From Haloferula sp. BvORR071 (GTDB lineage Bacteria; Verrucomicrobiota; Verrucomicrobiia; Verrucomicrobiales; Akkermansiaceae): DNA of 64,000 nucleotides. The stretch is from the NCBI RefSeq assembly GCF_000739615.1, contig NZ_BATP01000057.1:62001-126000 (forward strand), given 5' to 3'. Position 1 is the stretch's first letter. Each line of letters opens with the position of its first letter. The notes beneath the pieces were generated by a model. That model was not told where the DNA came from, searched no databases, and saw only the letters and a list, made by a program, of their open reading frames with translations. This document shows positions 6,334 to 14,245 of this stretch, one piece after another. The translations under genes were made by a program, and so were the position numbers.

Positions 6334-7968
6334 ATGCGTGCCTTTGTTGCCTTCTTCTTGCTCCTGTTTTGCCGTCTCGACCGCTTGGCGGCGGCGGATG
6401 TTCGTCCGCTCTTGCCCAATGGCAGCTTTGAGGCATTGACCTCGCCGGGGCGAGCCGATGGCTGGCCGGCGGATGCGGACGTCACGATCCCGGAGGAGGC
6501 GGGGAATCACTTCCTGCGCCTGAAAAGCCCCTCCCCGGGTAAGCAGGTGATGGCCTATCAGGCCGTGTCCTTGGGCAAGGAGGTGCAGGCACTGCGGCTG
6601 AGCTACAAGGTGCGCCACGAGGATATCCGCCGCGGCAAGCAGGCTTGGTTCGACGGGCGGATCATGATGAACTTCAAGGACGCCGCCGGCAGCGTGGTGA
6701 ATCCTTCGCCTGCTCCTCCGTCCTTCACCGGCACAGCGCGGGATTGGCAGGAGAAGACGCAGCAGTTCCGCGTGCCGCCGGGTGCGGTGAAGCTGGAGCT
6801 GATGTTCACGCTCTTCCAGGCGGAGAGCGGGACGCTTGATTTCGATGAGGTCCGCCTCGTGGCGATCGATCCTGTGGTGATTGATGCCGCGGAGGCGGAG
6901 GCGAAGGCCAAGGAGGCGGCACGGATTGCGGAGCTGCCCAAGCCGCAGCCCCAGATACCGGTGCCTTCTCCGGACAAGCTGCCGCCGGCACTGAAGGTCT
7001 CCGGCAATCGCCTGGTCACGCCAGCGGGCAGGGAGGTCTGGCTGCAAGGCCTGGCCGTGCCGAGCATGGAATGGTCGGCGGGTGGGGAAAATGTGCTGAA
7101 GTCGATCGGTGTGGGCATCGATGGCTGGAAGGCGAACTGCATCCGCCTTTGCCTCGGGGAGAAATTCTGGGCTGGCACCGGCCCATGGCAGAACGACGGT
7201 GGCATGGCCTACCGGCAGTTGGTGGAGGATGCGGTGAATGCCTGTGCCGGGCGCGGTGCCTACATCGTTCTCGATCTCCATGCCTACCGCGCGCCGCAGG
7301 CGGAGCATGCCGCCTTCTGGAAGGATGTGGCGGCGCGCTACAAGAATCACCCGGCGGTGATCTTCGAGCTCCTGAATGAGCCGCATGACATCTCATGGGA
7401 GGTCTGGCGCAATGGCGGGCTGGTGACCGACAAGAAGGGTGGGGGAGACGCTGTGGCCGAGAACGGCGAGAAGCTCAGCGGCTTCCAGTCGATCGGCATG
7501 CAGGGCCTCGTGAATGTGATCCGCGAGACCGGCGCGAAGAATCTGATCATCGCGGGCGGCCTCGATTGGGGCTACGATCTCGCGGGTGTGTTAGACGGCT
7601 TCGCGCTGGAGGATCGCGGCGGCCATGGGATCATGTATTCCAGCCACGTCTATCCTTGGAAGAGTGACTGGCAGGGCAAGTTCCTGGCTCTTGCAGACAA
7701 GTATCCGCTCTTCATTGGTGAAGTCGGCGCGGACACCCAGCGGATGGAATTCATCCCGACCGAGCGCCAGGAAGATCCCGCCACCTGGGTGCCGGACATG
7801 CTCGGTGTGATCCAGAAGCACCGGCTGAACTGGACTGCGTGGTGCTTCCATCCCAAGTCGACCCCGCGTGTCTTGTTAGACTGGGACTACACGCCCACGC
7901 CCTTCTGGGGTGTCCCGGTGAAGGACGCGTTGGGCGGGAAGAAGTTTGAGACGAGGAAGATGAGATAA
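6334..7968 (+). CDS. secreted glycoside hydrolase family 5 enzyme with N-terminal carbohydrate-binding domain
   Basis: 544 residues. A signal peptide (about 1-22) is followed by a CBM4/9-like beta domain (about 27-170, starting with the typical LLPNGSFE). A proline-rich linker leads to a GH5 (beta/alpha)8 catalytic domain (about 222-525). The acid/base glutamate lies in FELLNEPHD (E349) and the nucleophile in LFIGEVGAD (E463). VLDLHAYR matches the GH5 strand-3 pattern. The enzyme should cleave beta-1,4-linked glucans or mannans outside the cytoplasm; the substrate cannot be told from sequence. Confidence 0.85.
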   Translation: MRAFVAFFLLLFCRLDRLAAADVRPLLPNGSFEALTSPGRADGWPADADVTIPEEAGNHFLRLKSPSPGKQVMAYQAVSLGKEVQALRLSYKVRHEDIRRGKQAWFDGRIMMNFKDAAGSVVNPSPAPPSFTGTARDWQEKTQQFRVPPGAVKLELMFTLFQAESGTLDFDEVRLVAIDPVVIDAAEAEAKAKEAARIAELPKPQPQIPVPSPDKLPPALKVSGNRLVTPAGREVWLQGLAVPSMEWSAGGENVLKSIGVGIDGWKANCIRLCLGEKFWAGTGPWQNDGGMAYRQLVEDAVNACAGRGAYIVLDLHAYRAPQAEHAAFWKDVAARYKNHPAVIFELLNEPHDISWEVWRNGGLVTDKKGGGDAVAENGEKLSGFQSIGMQGLVNVIRETGAKNLIIAGGLDWGYDLAGVLDGFALEDRGGHGIMYSSHVYPWKSDWQGKFLALADKYPLFIGEVGADTQRMEFIPTERQEDPATWVPDMLGVIQKHRLNWTAWCFHPKSTPRVLLDWDYTPTPFWGVPVKDALGGKKFETRKMR

Positions 7969-7991
7969 GGAGCAGCGGCCGTCGCTGCTCC
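7969..7991. terminator. hairpin between convergent GH5 and pgi genes
   Basis: A nine-base perfect stem (GGAGCAGCG/CGCTGCTCC) with a five-base loop starts right at the GH5 stop codon. There is no long T-run. Its position between convergent genes fits a two-way transcription stop. Confidence 0.5.
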
Positions 7992-8018
7992 CTATTGCCG
8001 CATGAGCGGTTTGCGAGC

Positions 8019-9569
8019 TTACAGCGAGAAGTTGTCCTCCGCCGGCGTTGCGCCGAGCGAGATCTGCGCTTCGCCGTTGGCCGCGAGGTGCGTCAGGCAG
8101 TGATAGACGTCCTCCGCGTCAGCATCGGTCTCGAAGGCGATCTCGTTGGCGGTCTTGGCCTCGGAGACCAGACGGCTGCGCACGGCGCCGAGCAGGTCCA
8201 GGAACACGGCTGCGGCCTTCTTGCCGGCTTCCACGCCCGGTTGGTGGTAGGCGTTGATGTTCACCAGCGAGGCGTAGAAGGAAACCGTGCGCTCGAAGAG
8301 GGCGATCAGCACGCCGAGCTGGAAGGGCGTGACTTCCGGGATCGAGATGGTCACCGACTTGCGGCCGGAATCGTAGAGCGCCTTGCGGGTGCCGCGCAGG
8401 AAGCCTTGCAGGTAATCGGCGGAGCTGTTGCCTGGCTCGACTTCGATCGACTCGCCGTGGCGGCCCTTGCGGACCTCGATGAGAGTGGCGAAGAAGTTCG
8501 GCACGCCGTCGCGGAGCTGCTGGACGTAGGCATGCTGGTCGGTGGAACCCTTGTTGCCGTAGACCGCGATGCCTTGGTTGACCACCTTGCCGTCGAGGTC
8601 GTGCTCCTTGCCGAGCGACTCCATCACGAGTTGCTGCAAGTACTTCGAGAATAGTACCAGTGAGTCCTTGTAGGGCAGGACCACCATGTCCTTCTCGCCC
8701 TTGCCATTGCCGGAGGCATACCAGGCGAGTGCCAGGCGCATCGCGGCGTTCTTGTCACCGGTCTTGCGGGTCTCCACGTCCATGGCAGCGGCACCGGCGA
8801 GCAGGGAGTCGATATCGATGCCTTGCAGCGCGGCGGGCACGAGGCCCACGGTGGACATCACCGAGGTGCGGCCGCCGACCCAGTCTTCCATCGGAAAGCG
8901 GGCAATGAAGCCTTGTTTCTCGGCCACCTGATCGAGCTTCGAGCCAACTCCGGTCACGGCCACAGCATGCTTGCCGAAGTCCATGCCCGCAGCGTCATAG
9001 GCGGCCTTGGCCTCGACCATGCCGTTGCGGGTCTCCGGGGTGCCGCCGGACTTGGAGATTACCACCACCAGGGTGTTGGCCAGGCCGGTCGTGCCGATGT
9101 CCGAGAGCACGCGGTCGATGCCGGCGGGATCGGTATTGTCGAAGAAATGAATTGGCATGCGCGCGCCGTGGCCGATGGCCTCCGCGACGAGCTGTGGGCC
9201 AAGCGCGGAACCACCGATGCCAATCAAGAGGATGCGCTGGAAGATGCCACCGCCCGGCGGCTTGACCTGACCGGTGTGAACCTTCTCGGCGAAGTGCTTG
9301 AGATCAGCCAGTGGCTTGGTGATGGCATCGCTCAGCTCCTTGCTCGGAGCCAGCTTGGCATTGCGCAGCCAGTAGTGGCCGACCATGCGCTTTTCATCGG
9401 GATTGGCGATCGCACCGGACTCCAGTGCGGCGATGTCGGCATAGGCCTTCTCCACTTTTGGCGCCATCTTGGTCAGGAAGGCTTCGTCGAGGTCCATCAG
9501 GGACGTATCGAGCGAGAAGCCGAATTGCGGATAGCGGATCAGGGTGGCGGCGTAGGTATTCCAGGACAT
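8019..9569 (-). CDS. pgi: glucose-6-phosphate isomerase
   Basis: 516 residues from the ATG at 9569 ([10 protein letters not shown]); a longer frame exists, but its first 19 codons are unlike the family. It interconverts glucose-6-phosphate and fructose-6-phosphate in glycolysis and gluconeogenesis. Family signatures are present: [12 protein letters not shown] (sugar-phosphate binding), the DNTDPAG strand, [15 protein letters not shown], and [15 protein letters not shown] near the C-terminus. No operon partner is obvious; apt lies upstream on the same strand after about 150 bases. Confidence 0.95.
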   Translation of the reverse strand: MSWNTYAATLIRYPQFGFSLDTSLMDLDEAFLTKMAPKVEKAYADIAALESGAIANPDEKRMVGHYWLRNAKLAPSKELSDAITKPLADLKHFAEKVHTGQVKPPGGGIFQRILLIGIGGSALGPQLVAEAIGHGARMPIHFFDNTDPAGIDRVLSDIGTTGLANTLVVVISKSGGTPETRNGMVEAKAAYDAAGMDFGKHAVAVTGVGSKLDQVAEKQGFIARFPMEDWVGGRTSVMSTVGLVPAALQGIDIDSLLAGAAAMDVETRKTGDKNAAMRLALAWYASGNGKGEKDMVVLPYKDSLVLFSKYLQQLVMESLGKEHDLDGKVVNQGIAVYGNKGSTDQHAYVQQLRDGVPNFFATLIEVRKGRHGESIEVEPGNSSADYLQGFLRGTRKALYDSGRKSVTISIPEVTPFQLGVLIALFERTVSFYASLVNINAYHQPGVEAGKKAAAVFLDLLGAVRSRLVSEAKTANEIAFETDADAEDVYHCLTHLAANGEAQISLGATPAEDNFSL

Positions 9570-9716
9570 GGCAGTGGCAGAAAGTGAAAGGGGAGAAAAG
9601 CGTAGGGCCTGCGAGCGAGGTGGCAAGCGGCGCGATTGTCACGGGACGGCTCCCGCGATGAGAAGATTTCAGGGCGTGAATGAATCCCGGGAAATCCCGG
9701 TATGATTCCGCCACCC

Positions 9717-10244
9717 TCAGTCGAAAATCAGGATCGATTCGATCTTGTGGCTGCCGAGCTGCGAGCGGCCATTCAGGAAGCCGAGCTCAATCAGGAAGGC
9801 GACCCCGACGACCTTGGCACCGAGTTGGTCCAGCAGCTTCAGGGCTGCGCCCGCGGTCCCGCCGGTGGCCAGCAGGTCATCCACCAGCAGGACCGTTTCG
9901 CCGGGAAGCACGGCATCCTCGTGGAGCTCGACCACGGATTCGCCGTATTCCAGCGAGTAGGCCACCTGCTTGGTCTTCCACGGCAGCTTGCCCTTCTTGC
10001 GCACCGGCACGAAGCCTGCGCCGATTCGGTCCGCCACCGCTGCGGCGAAGATGAAGCCGCGGGCATCGATGCCCACCACCTTGTCGATCTTCTGCCCGGC
10101 GGCGCTCTCCGCCAGCAGCGTGATCGCATCGCGGAACAACGCCGCATCGCCGAGGATCGGGGTGATGTCCTTGAACACGATTCCCGGCGTCGGGAAATCG
10201 ACCACATCGCGGATGGCGGCACGCAGGGAGTCCGGGGAAGGCAT
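9717..10244 (-). CDS. apt: adenine phosphoribosyltransferase
   Basis: 175 residues from the ATG at 10244, the normal size for Apt. It salvages adenine with PRPP to give AMP. VDFPTPGIVFKDITPIL near the N-terminus, GIDARGFIFA, and the PRPP-binding loop VLLVDDLLATGGTA are all intact. A longer upstream frame overlaps the neighbouring PIN gene and is not conserved in character. The PIN-domain gene ends 47 bases upstream on the same strand. Confidence 0.93.
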   Translation of the reverse strand: MPSPDSLRAAIRDVVDFPTPGIVFKDITPILGDAALFRDAITLLAESAAGQKIDKVVGIDARGFIFAAAVADRIGAGFVPVRKKGKLPWKTKQVAYSLEYGESVVELHEDAVLPGETVLLVDDLLATGGTAGAALKLLDQLGAKVVGVAFLIELGFLNGRSQLGSHKIESILIFD

Positions 10245-10291
10245 GGCTGGCGCTTGGTTAGGGCAAGGTGGGGGGCACGCCAAGCATTCCC

Positions 10292-10723
10292 TCACGGGCA
10301 GGCCACCATCGGATCCTCCGGTGCCAGCGAGCGGAAGTTCTCCAGATTGAAGGTCAGCAGCTTCTCGCACTCCGCCTTGTGCGCCGCGACGATGCAGAGC
10401 GCGTCCCGGATCGCGGTACCATCCATCCCGCGTTGGGCGGCCATCCGCATCGCACGGGAAATGACCTCCGGGGACTCCGGCACGATCTCGAAGCAGTTCA
10501 GGATGATCGCCCGGATCAGGCGCTGGGCATCCCGGGGACTGATCTTCGGATCGAGAGGCAGCGAGGTCAGCGTTTCGAACAACTCCGCAAGGGTGCGGCC
10601 ATTCGTGAATCCCTGCGCGTAGCCTTGGTAGATCGCCTTCACGCGGGGGAAGGCTGCGGCATGGGCCGGGTGCTCCTTCAACAGAGCTGCGACAAGGACT
10701 GAAGTGTCGAACCAGATTTTCAC
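10292..10723 (-). CDS. PIN-domain ribonuclease, VapC-like toxin
   Basis: 143 residues, starting at GTG 10723 (VKIWFDTSVLVAALL), where the domain begins; the longer frame adds a disordered leader. Acidic PIN residues are visible at D6, E47 and around D101/D107, with the closing strand LLTFNLENF. VapC toxins cut tRNA or other RNA when not neutralised by a VapB antitoxin. No convincing antitoxin overlaps its start on the same strand. An RHH antitoxin-like gene faces away from it 190 bases upstream. Confidence 0.75.
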   Translation of the reverse strand: MKIWFDTSVLVAALLKEHPAHAAAFPRVKAIYQGYAQGFTNGRTLAELFETLTSLPLDPKISPRDAQRLIRAIILNCFEIVPESPEVISRAMRMAAQRGMDGTAIRDALCIVAAHKAECEKLLTFNLENFRSLAPEDPMVACP

Positions 10724-10912
10724 GTTCAGTTCGCCCCCTCTCGCCTTCTTGGGACCCCTGCGAATCCTCGATCCCGCAATGGCCCCGGGCTGGCCGGAAC
10801 TGCCGTAGGATGAAGGCGAGGAGTCATGATTCCTGAACGCCGGGAACCGTGGTGATCTGTCGAAATTGAAGGGCGGATTGCCATGGCCTGCGGCTGGCGA
10901 TAATTTCGCGCC

Positions 10913-11080
10913 GTGATTGCCATCGACCTCGAACCGGTAATCGAGCGCCGTCTCGCCTTGCTGGCGGAGAAGGCCGGCCAGAGTGAGGCCTTCCATGCGG
11001 GAGCGGGGATCCGCGAACTTCTGGAAATTCTTGAGAGCGGCTCCTCAATCCCGGAACGGGTTGCTCGTCCGATGAGATGA
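10913..11080 (+). CDS. short ribbon-helix-helix antitoxin-like protein
   Basis: 55 residues from GTG 10913. The pattern IAIDLEP.IERRLALLAEKAG followed by RELLEILES matches RelB/CopG-type RHH antitoxins: a beta strand, helix A with ERRL, then helix B ending in an LE-rich segment. It is shorter than the usual 70-80 residues and the helix-B core looks altered (FHAGAGIREL where relatives usually have Y..EAI.E.L). No toxin follows it on the same strand. It may be an orphan or a decayed antitoxin. Confidence 0.45.
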   Translation: MIAIDLEPVIERRLALLAEKAGQSEAFHAGAGIRELLEILESGSSIPERVARPMR

Positions 11081-11120
11081 ATCGGGAAACGGGTTTCCCT
11101 ACCTGACCTTGCCCATTGGA

Positions 11121-11450
11121 ATGCAGCCGATACGCAACAAGGTACTCATTTTGGGGGGATTTGTTGTCTCGGCCCTGTGCCCTCTGATCCTTGCTGTCAC
11201 CGGTGCGTATAAGCCTGAGGCTCGTGACCTGCAGAACTACCCCTCGATTGCCAGAATCTCGATTGCCGCAGGCGACCACGTGGCCACTTACAGTATCCTG
11301 GCCCTCATCGGTCTCGGGGCTTTCTGCGCCTTTTACCGGAAATTACGTATCGCGATTGTCGCGGTGAGCTTGCTGCTCTTGGCGTCCTCCTGCCTGCAAG
11401 TTCTCACGAAGCATGTCCGGGATCAGCCGGTGGGCACCTACGATTGGTAA
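11121..11450 (+). CDS. small membrane protein of unknown function
   Basis: 109 residues from the ATG at 11121; a TTG at 11109 would add four. Three hydrophobic helices are predicted (about residues 8-26, 50-68 and 72-92). The C-terminus is hydrophilic (KHVRDQPVGTYDW). I recognise no family. It lies between the toxin/antitoxin-like genes and the tetrapyrrole operon on the operon's strand, but a 90-base gap separates it from the operon. Confidence 0.5.
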   Translation: MQPIRNKVLILGGFVVSALCPLILAVTGAYKPEARDLQNYPSIARISIAAGDHVATYSILALIGLGAFCAFYRKLRIAIVAVSLLLLASSCLQVLTKHVRDQPVGTYDW

Positions 11451-11540
11451 GGGGCTCTCCGTCTAGCAGTTCCGCTGTCCGAAATTGCAACTGCCGATTG
11501 AGGGCTTGCGCGGGAGGCGATTGAGCGCCAAGGGAGGGGC

Positions 11541-12305
11541 GTGGACCGCTGGTTTCTCATTGCCGCGACCGCCCTCGCTGCCGTGGGCGGGATTACCGGT
11601 ATGCTGACCGTCCACCAAGGAACGCGCAGCCGCTGGACGGTGATCTGGATGGTGGCGGCCTTTGCGGCGCAGCTCGCTTTTCTCTACGTCCGGGGCCAGA
11701 TGCGCGGGGCCTGCCCCTTGGTCGGGATCGGCGAAATCCTAGCCTTTTTGGCCTGGTCCTTGACCCTGTTCTATCTCGCGGTCGGGCCGACCTACCGGCT
11801 TTCGCTACTGGGGGTGTTCACGGCGCCGCTGGTGGTGATTTTCCAGATTGTGGCCCTGCTCCCGGGGGTGTGGATTGTTGAACCTGAGAGGATTCCGGCA
11901 ACCAATCCGTGGCGGGAGACGCATGCCGCGATGTCCGTGCTGTCCTACGGCGCGCTGGCGCTCGCGGCGGTGGCGGGAGTGATGTTTTTGGTATTGGACC
12001 GCCAGTTGAAGGACCACCACCTGCAGTCCGGCCTGTTCCGGAACCTGCCGCCGGTGCGGGAGCTGCTGAAATCGATGGTCCGCCTGCTGTGGATCGGGGT
12101 GGTGTTGCTGAGCATCGGGGTAGTGGCAGGCTTCATGATGCCGCGGCAGGGAGGGGGGGCGCACTTGGTGGCAGCCTCCGGGGTGTGGATCGGCTACGCG
12201 CTGTTGCTGGGAGTCCGGCAAGTTCGCGGGCTGACTGGTCGTAGGTTGGCGGTGGTGGCGGTGCTCTTGTTCGTGGGTTCGCTTTCGGTTTTTGCCTTGG
12301 TCTGA
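11541..12305 (+). CDS. cytochrome c assembly / HemX-like membrane protein (CcsA family)
   Basis: 254 residues, GTG start at 11541 preceded by a strong 'aagggaggg' ribosome site. About eight transmembrane helices. The tract NPWRETHAAMSVLSYGALALAAVAG holds the conserved histidine region of the CcsA/CcmC/HemX superfamily. Members bind or handle haem in the membrane. HemX of Bacillus is encoded next to hemA and influences HemA level. Its stop directly abuts the hemA ATG, so it leads the operon. A role in haem delivery or HemA control is inferred from family and position. Confidence 0.75.
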   Translation: MDRWFLIAATALAAVGGITGMLTVHQGTRSRWTVIWMVAAFAAQLAFLYVRGQMRGACPLVGIGEILAFLAWSLTLFYLAVGPTYRLSLLGVFTAPLVVIFQIVALLPGVWIVEPERIPATNPWRETHAAMSVLSYGALALAAVAGVMFLVLDRQLKDHHLQSGLFRNLPPVRELLKSMVRLLWIGVVLLSIGVVAGFMMPRQGGGAHLVAASGVWIGYALLLGVRQVRGLTGRRLAVVAVLLFVGSLSVFALV

Positions 12306-13310
12306 ATGGAACTCGTCTGCGTCGGCCTGAATCACCGCACCGCGCCCGTAGAAGTGCGCGAGCGCTTCGCCGTGCCCGCGGGCAAGCTGGGGGACTCCGC
12401 GAAGGAGTTGCTGGCGATTTCCGGACTGGAGGAGAGCGTGGTGCTTTCGACCTGCAACCGGACGGAATTTTACCTCGCCGGTGAGCAGGCCGAGCATGCC
12501 GCCGCGGAGCTGCGCCGCCGCCTGGCTGCCGAGCATGGGGCGGACTCCGATCCGCACTGGTATGAGCATCATCGCATCCAGGCTGCCAAGCACCTGTGCC
12601 GGGTGGTGAGCGGGCTGGACTCCATGGTGCTGGGCGAGACCGAGATCTTCGGCCAGGCCAAGGACGCTTACCGCCAGGCGCTCGATGCCGGGGCGACCTC
12701 GGGGATCCTGAACCGGGTCTTCCAACGTGCTTTCGGCATCGGCAAGCGGGTCCGGACGGACACGCGGATCCAAGAGGGCGCCACCTCGGTGGCGGGAGCC
12801 TCGGTGGAGCTGGCGGAAAAGATTTTCGGCAAGCTCGCGGGCTGCCGCGTGATTGTGATCGGGGCCGGCGAGATGAGCCGGCAAACGGCGCAGGCGCTGG
12901 TCTCGCGCGGGGCCACCTCGGTCTTCGTGACCAACCGTTCCTACGACAAGGCGGTGCTGCTGGCGGAGGAGATGGGCGGGCGCGCCGTGCACTTCGATGA
13001 GTGGCAAGCGGTGCTCGCGGGAGTGGATGTGGTGATTTCTTCCACCAGCGCGCCGCACCCGGTGGTGCTGCCGCATCACATCGAGTCGGTCCGGCGGGTG
13101 CGTAAATTCCGGCCGCTGTTCCTGATCGACATCGCCGTGCCGCGCGACATTGATCCGGCCTGCGGCGCGATCGAAGAAGTTTACCTCTACGACATCGACA
13201 CGCTGGAACAACTGGCCGGTGAGGCCCGGGTCCGGCGCGAGAAGCAGATTGTGGAATGCGACCGGATCATCGACGAGGAATTGAAAAAGCTGAACCTGCC
13301 AGGCACGTGA
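12306..13310 (+). CDS. hemA: glutamyl-tRNA reductase (short form)
   Basis: 334 residues. It reduces glutamyl-tRNA(Glu) to glutamate-1-semialdehyde, the first committed step of C5 tetrapyrrole synthesis. VGLNHRTAPVEVRE opens the catalytic domain, the nucleophilic cysteine is C50 in STCNRTE, and the NADPH domain has VIVIGAGEMSRQTA. It ends about 80-90 residues earlier than E. coli HemA, soon after the spinal helix (EKQIVECDRIIDEEL), so most of the C-terminal dimerisation domain is absent. The stop overlaps the hemC start (GTGA). Confidence 0.93.
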   Translation: MELVCVGLNHRTAPVEVRERFAVPAGKLGDSAKELLAISGLEESVVLSTCNRTEFYLAGEQAEHAAAELRRRLAAEHGADSDPHWYEHHRIQAAKHLCRVVSGLDSMVLGETEIFGQAKDAYRQALDAGATSGILNRVFQRAFGIGKRVRTDTRIQEGATSVAGASVELAEKIFGKLAGCRVIVIGAGEMSRQTAQALVSRGATSVFVTNRSYDKAVLLAEEMGGRAVHFDEWQAVLAGVDVVISSTSAPHPVVLPHHIESVRRVRKFRPLFLIDIAVPRDIDPACGAIEEVYLYDIDTLEQLAGEARVRREKQIVECDRIIDEELKKLNLPGT

Positions 13311-14245
13311 GCGAAGAAGAAGCAGTCCAACACACCGTTATTGGCACCCGCGGGAGCGATCTCGCGCTGGTGCAATCCGCCGCCGTCGAGCGCACCCTGT
13401 CCCTGGCATTTCCGGAACTGCGCATGGGGCGCAAGGTGATCCGCACGACTGGTGACCGCCGCACCGATGTGGCGCTGGCAGACGTGGCCAAGGCCGAAGG
13501 CACGGACAAGGGGATCTTCACCAAGGAGCTGGAAGAAGCACTGCGGGCAGGCGAGATCGACATCGCGGTGCACTCGCTCAAGGACGTGCCGACGGTGATC
13601 GATGAGGACTTTGAAATCGCCGGAGTGCTGCCGCGGGCCTCGGTCCGCGATGTGCTGGTCTCGAAACTGGTAGGTGGGCTGGATGCCCTGCCGGCCGGAT
13701 CGGTAGTCGGCACCAGCAGCGTGCGGCGTGCCCGCCAGCTCGAGTGGATGCGCCCCGATCTGCGGGTGGTGGATGTGCGCGGCAACGTGCCAACCCGCCT
13801 CAAGAAGCTGGCGGATGGTTTGTTCGATGCACTGCTGCTGGCAGAGGCCGGCTTGACGCGTCTCGGCTACCGCATGACGAAGCCGGCGGTGCTGAGCGGT
13901 GTGGCGCTGAACTTCTCTCCGCTGCAGGAAGACCGCTTCTTCCCGGCCGCAGGGCAGGGGGCGATCGGCCTGGAGATCCGCAAGGGTGATGCCGCCGCGG
14001 GTGCTCTGGTCGCTGCGATCCGCGATGCGGATACCTTCACCCGCGTGCGGGCGGAGCGGGAATTCCTGCGCCTGCTGGAAGGCGGCTGCAGCACGCCGGT
14101 CGGGGTTTACACCTCCTGCGATGGTGATCTCCTGCGGATGGATGCCCGTGTCTTTCCGGATCAAGGCGGTGAGCCATCCAAGGCCAGCGCGAGCGGCACG
14201 GAGCCGCTCCAGGTGGCGAAAGACCTCTTCGAATCCCTGGCATGA
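13307..14245 (+). CDS. hemC: hydroxymethylbilane synthase (porphobilinogen deaminase)
   Basis: 312 residues from GTG 13307, which overlaps the hemA stop; a longer frame from 13256 lies inside hemA and is not conserved. It polymerises four porphobilinogens to hydroxymethylbilane. IGTRGSDLALVQS is the N-terminal signature, HSLKDVPT the active-site segment, and the dipyrromethane-cofactor cysteine is C261 in LLEGGCSTPVG. Its stop overlaps the start of the next gene (ATGA), consistent with translational coupling along the operon. Confidence 0.95.
   Translation: MSEEEAVQHTVIGTRGSDLALVQSAAVERTLSLAFPELRMGRKVIRTTGDRRTDVALADVAKAEGTDKGIFTKELEEALRAGEIDIAVHSLKDVPTVIDEDFEIAGVLPRASVRDVLVSKLVGGLDALPAGSVVGTSSVRRARQLEWMRPDLRVVDVRGNVPTRLKKLADGLFDALLLAEAGLTRLGYRMTKPAVLSGVALNFSPLQEDRFFPAAGQGAIGLEIRKGDAAAGALVAAIRDADTFTRVRAEREFLRLLEGGCSTPVGVYTSCDGDLLRMDARVFPDQGGEPSKASASGTEPLQVAKDLFESLA

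Noticed and set aside
10726-10923. 65-codon minus-strand frame ending just before the PIN gene, as a possible antitoxin
   Set aside because: Its position is right, but the sequence is low-complexity Arg/Pro/His-rich with no AbrB, RHH or Phd pattern.
11805-13211. 468-codon minus-strand frame opposite ccsA/hemA
   Set aside because: Composition is histidine/arginine-rich noise typical of antisense frames; both sense genes are well supported.
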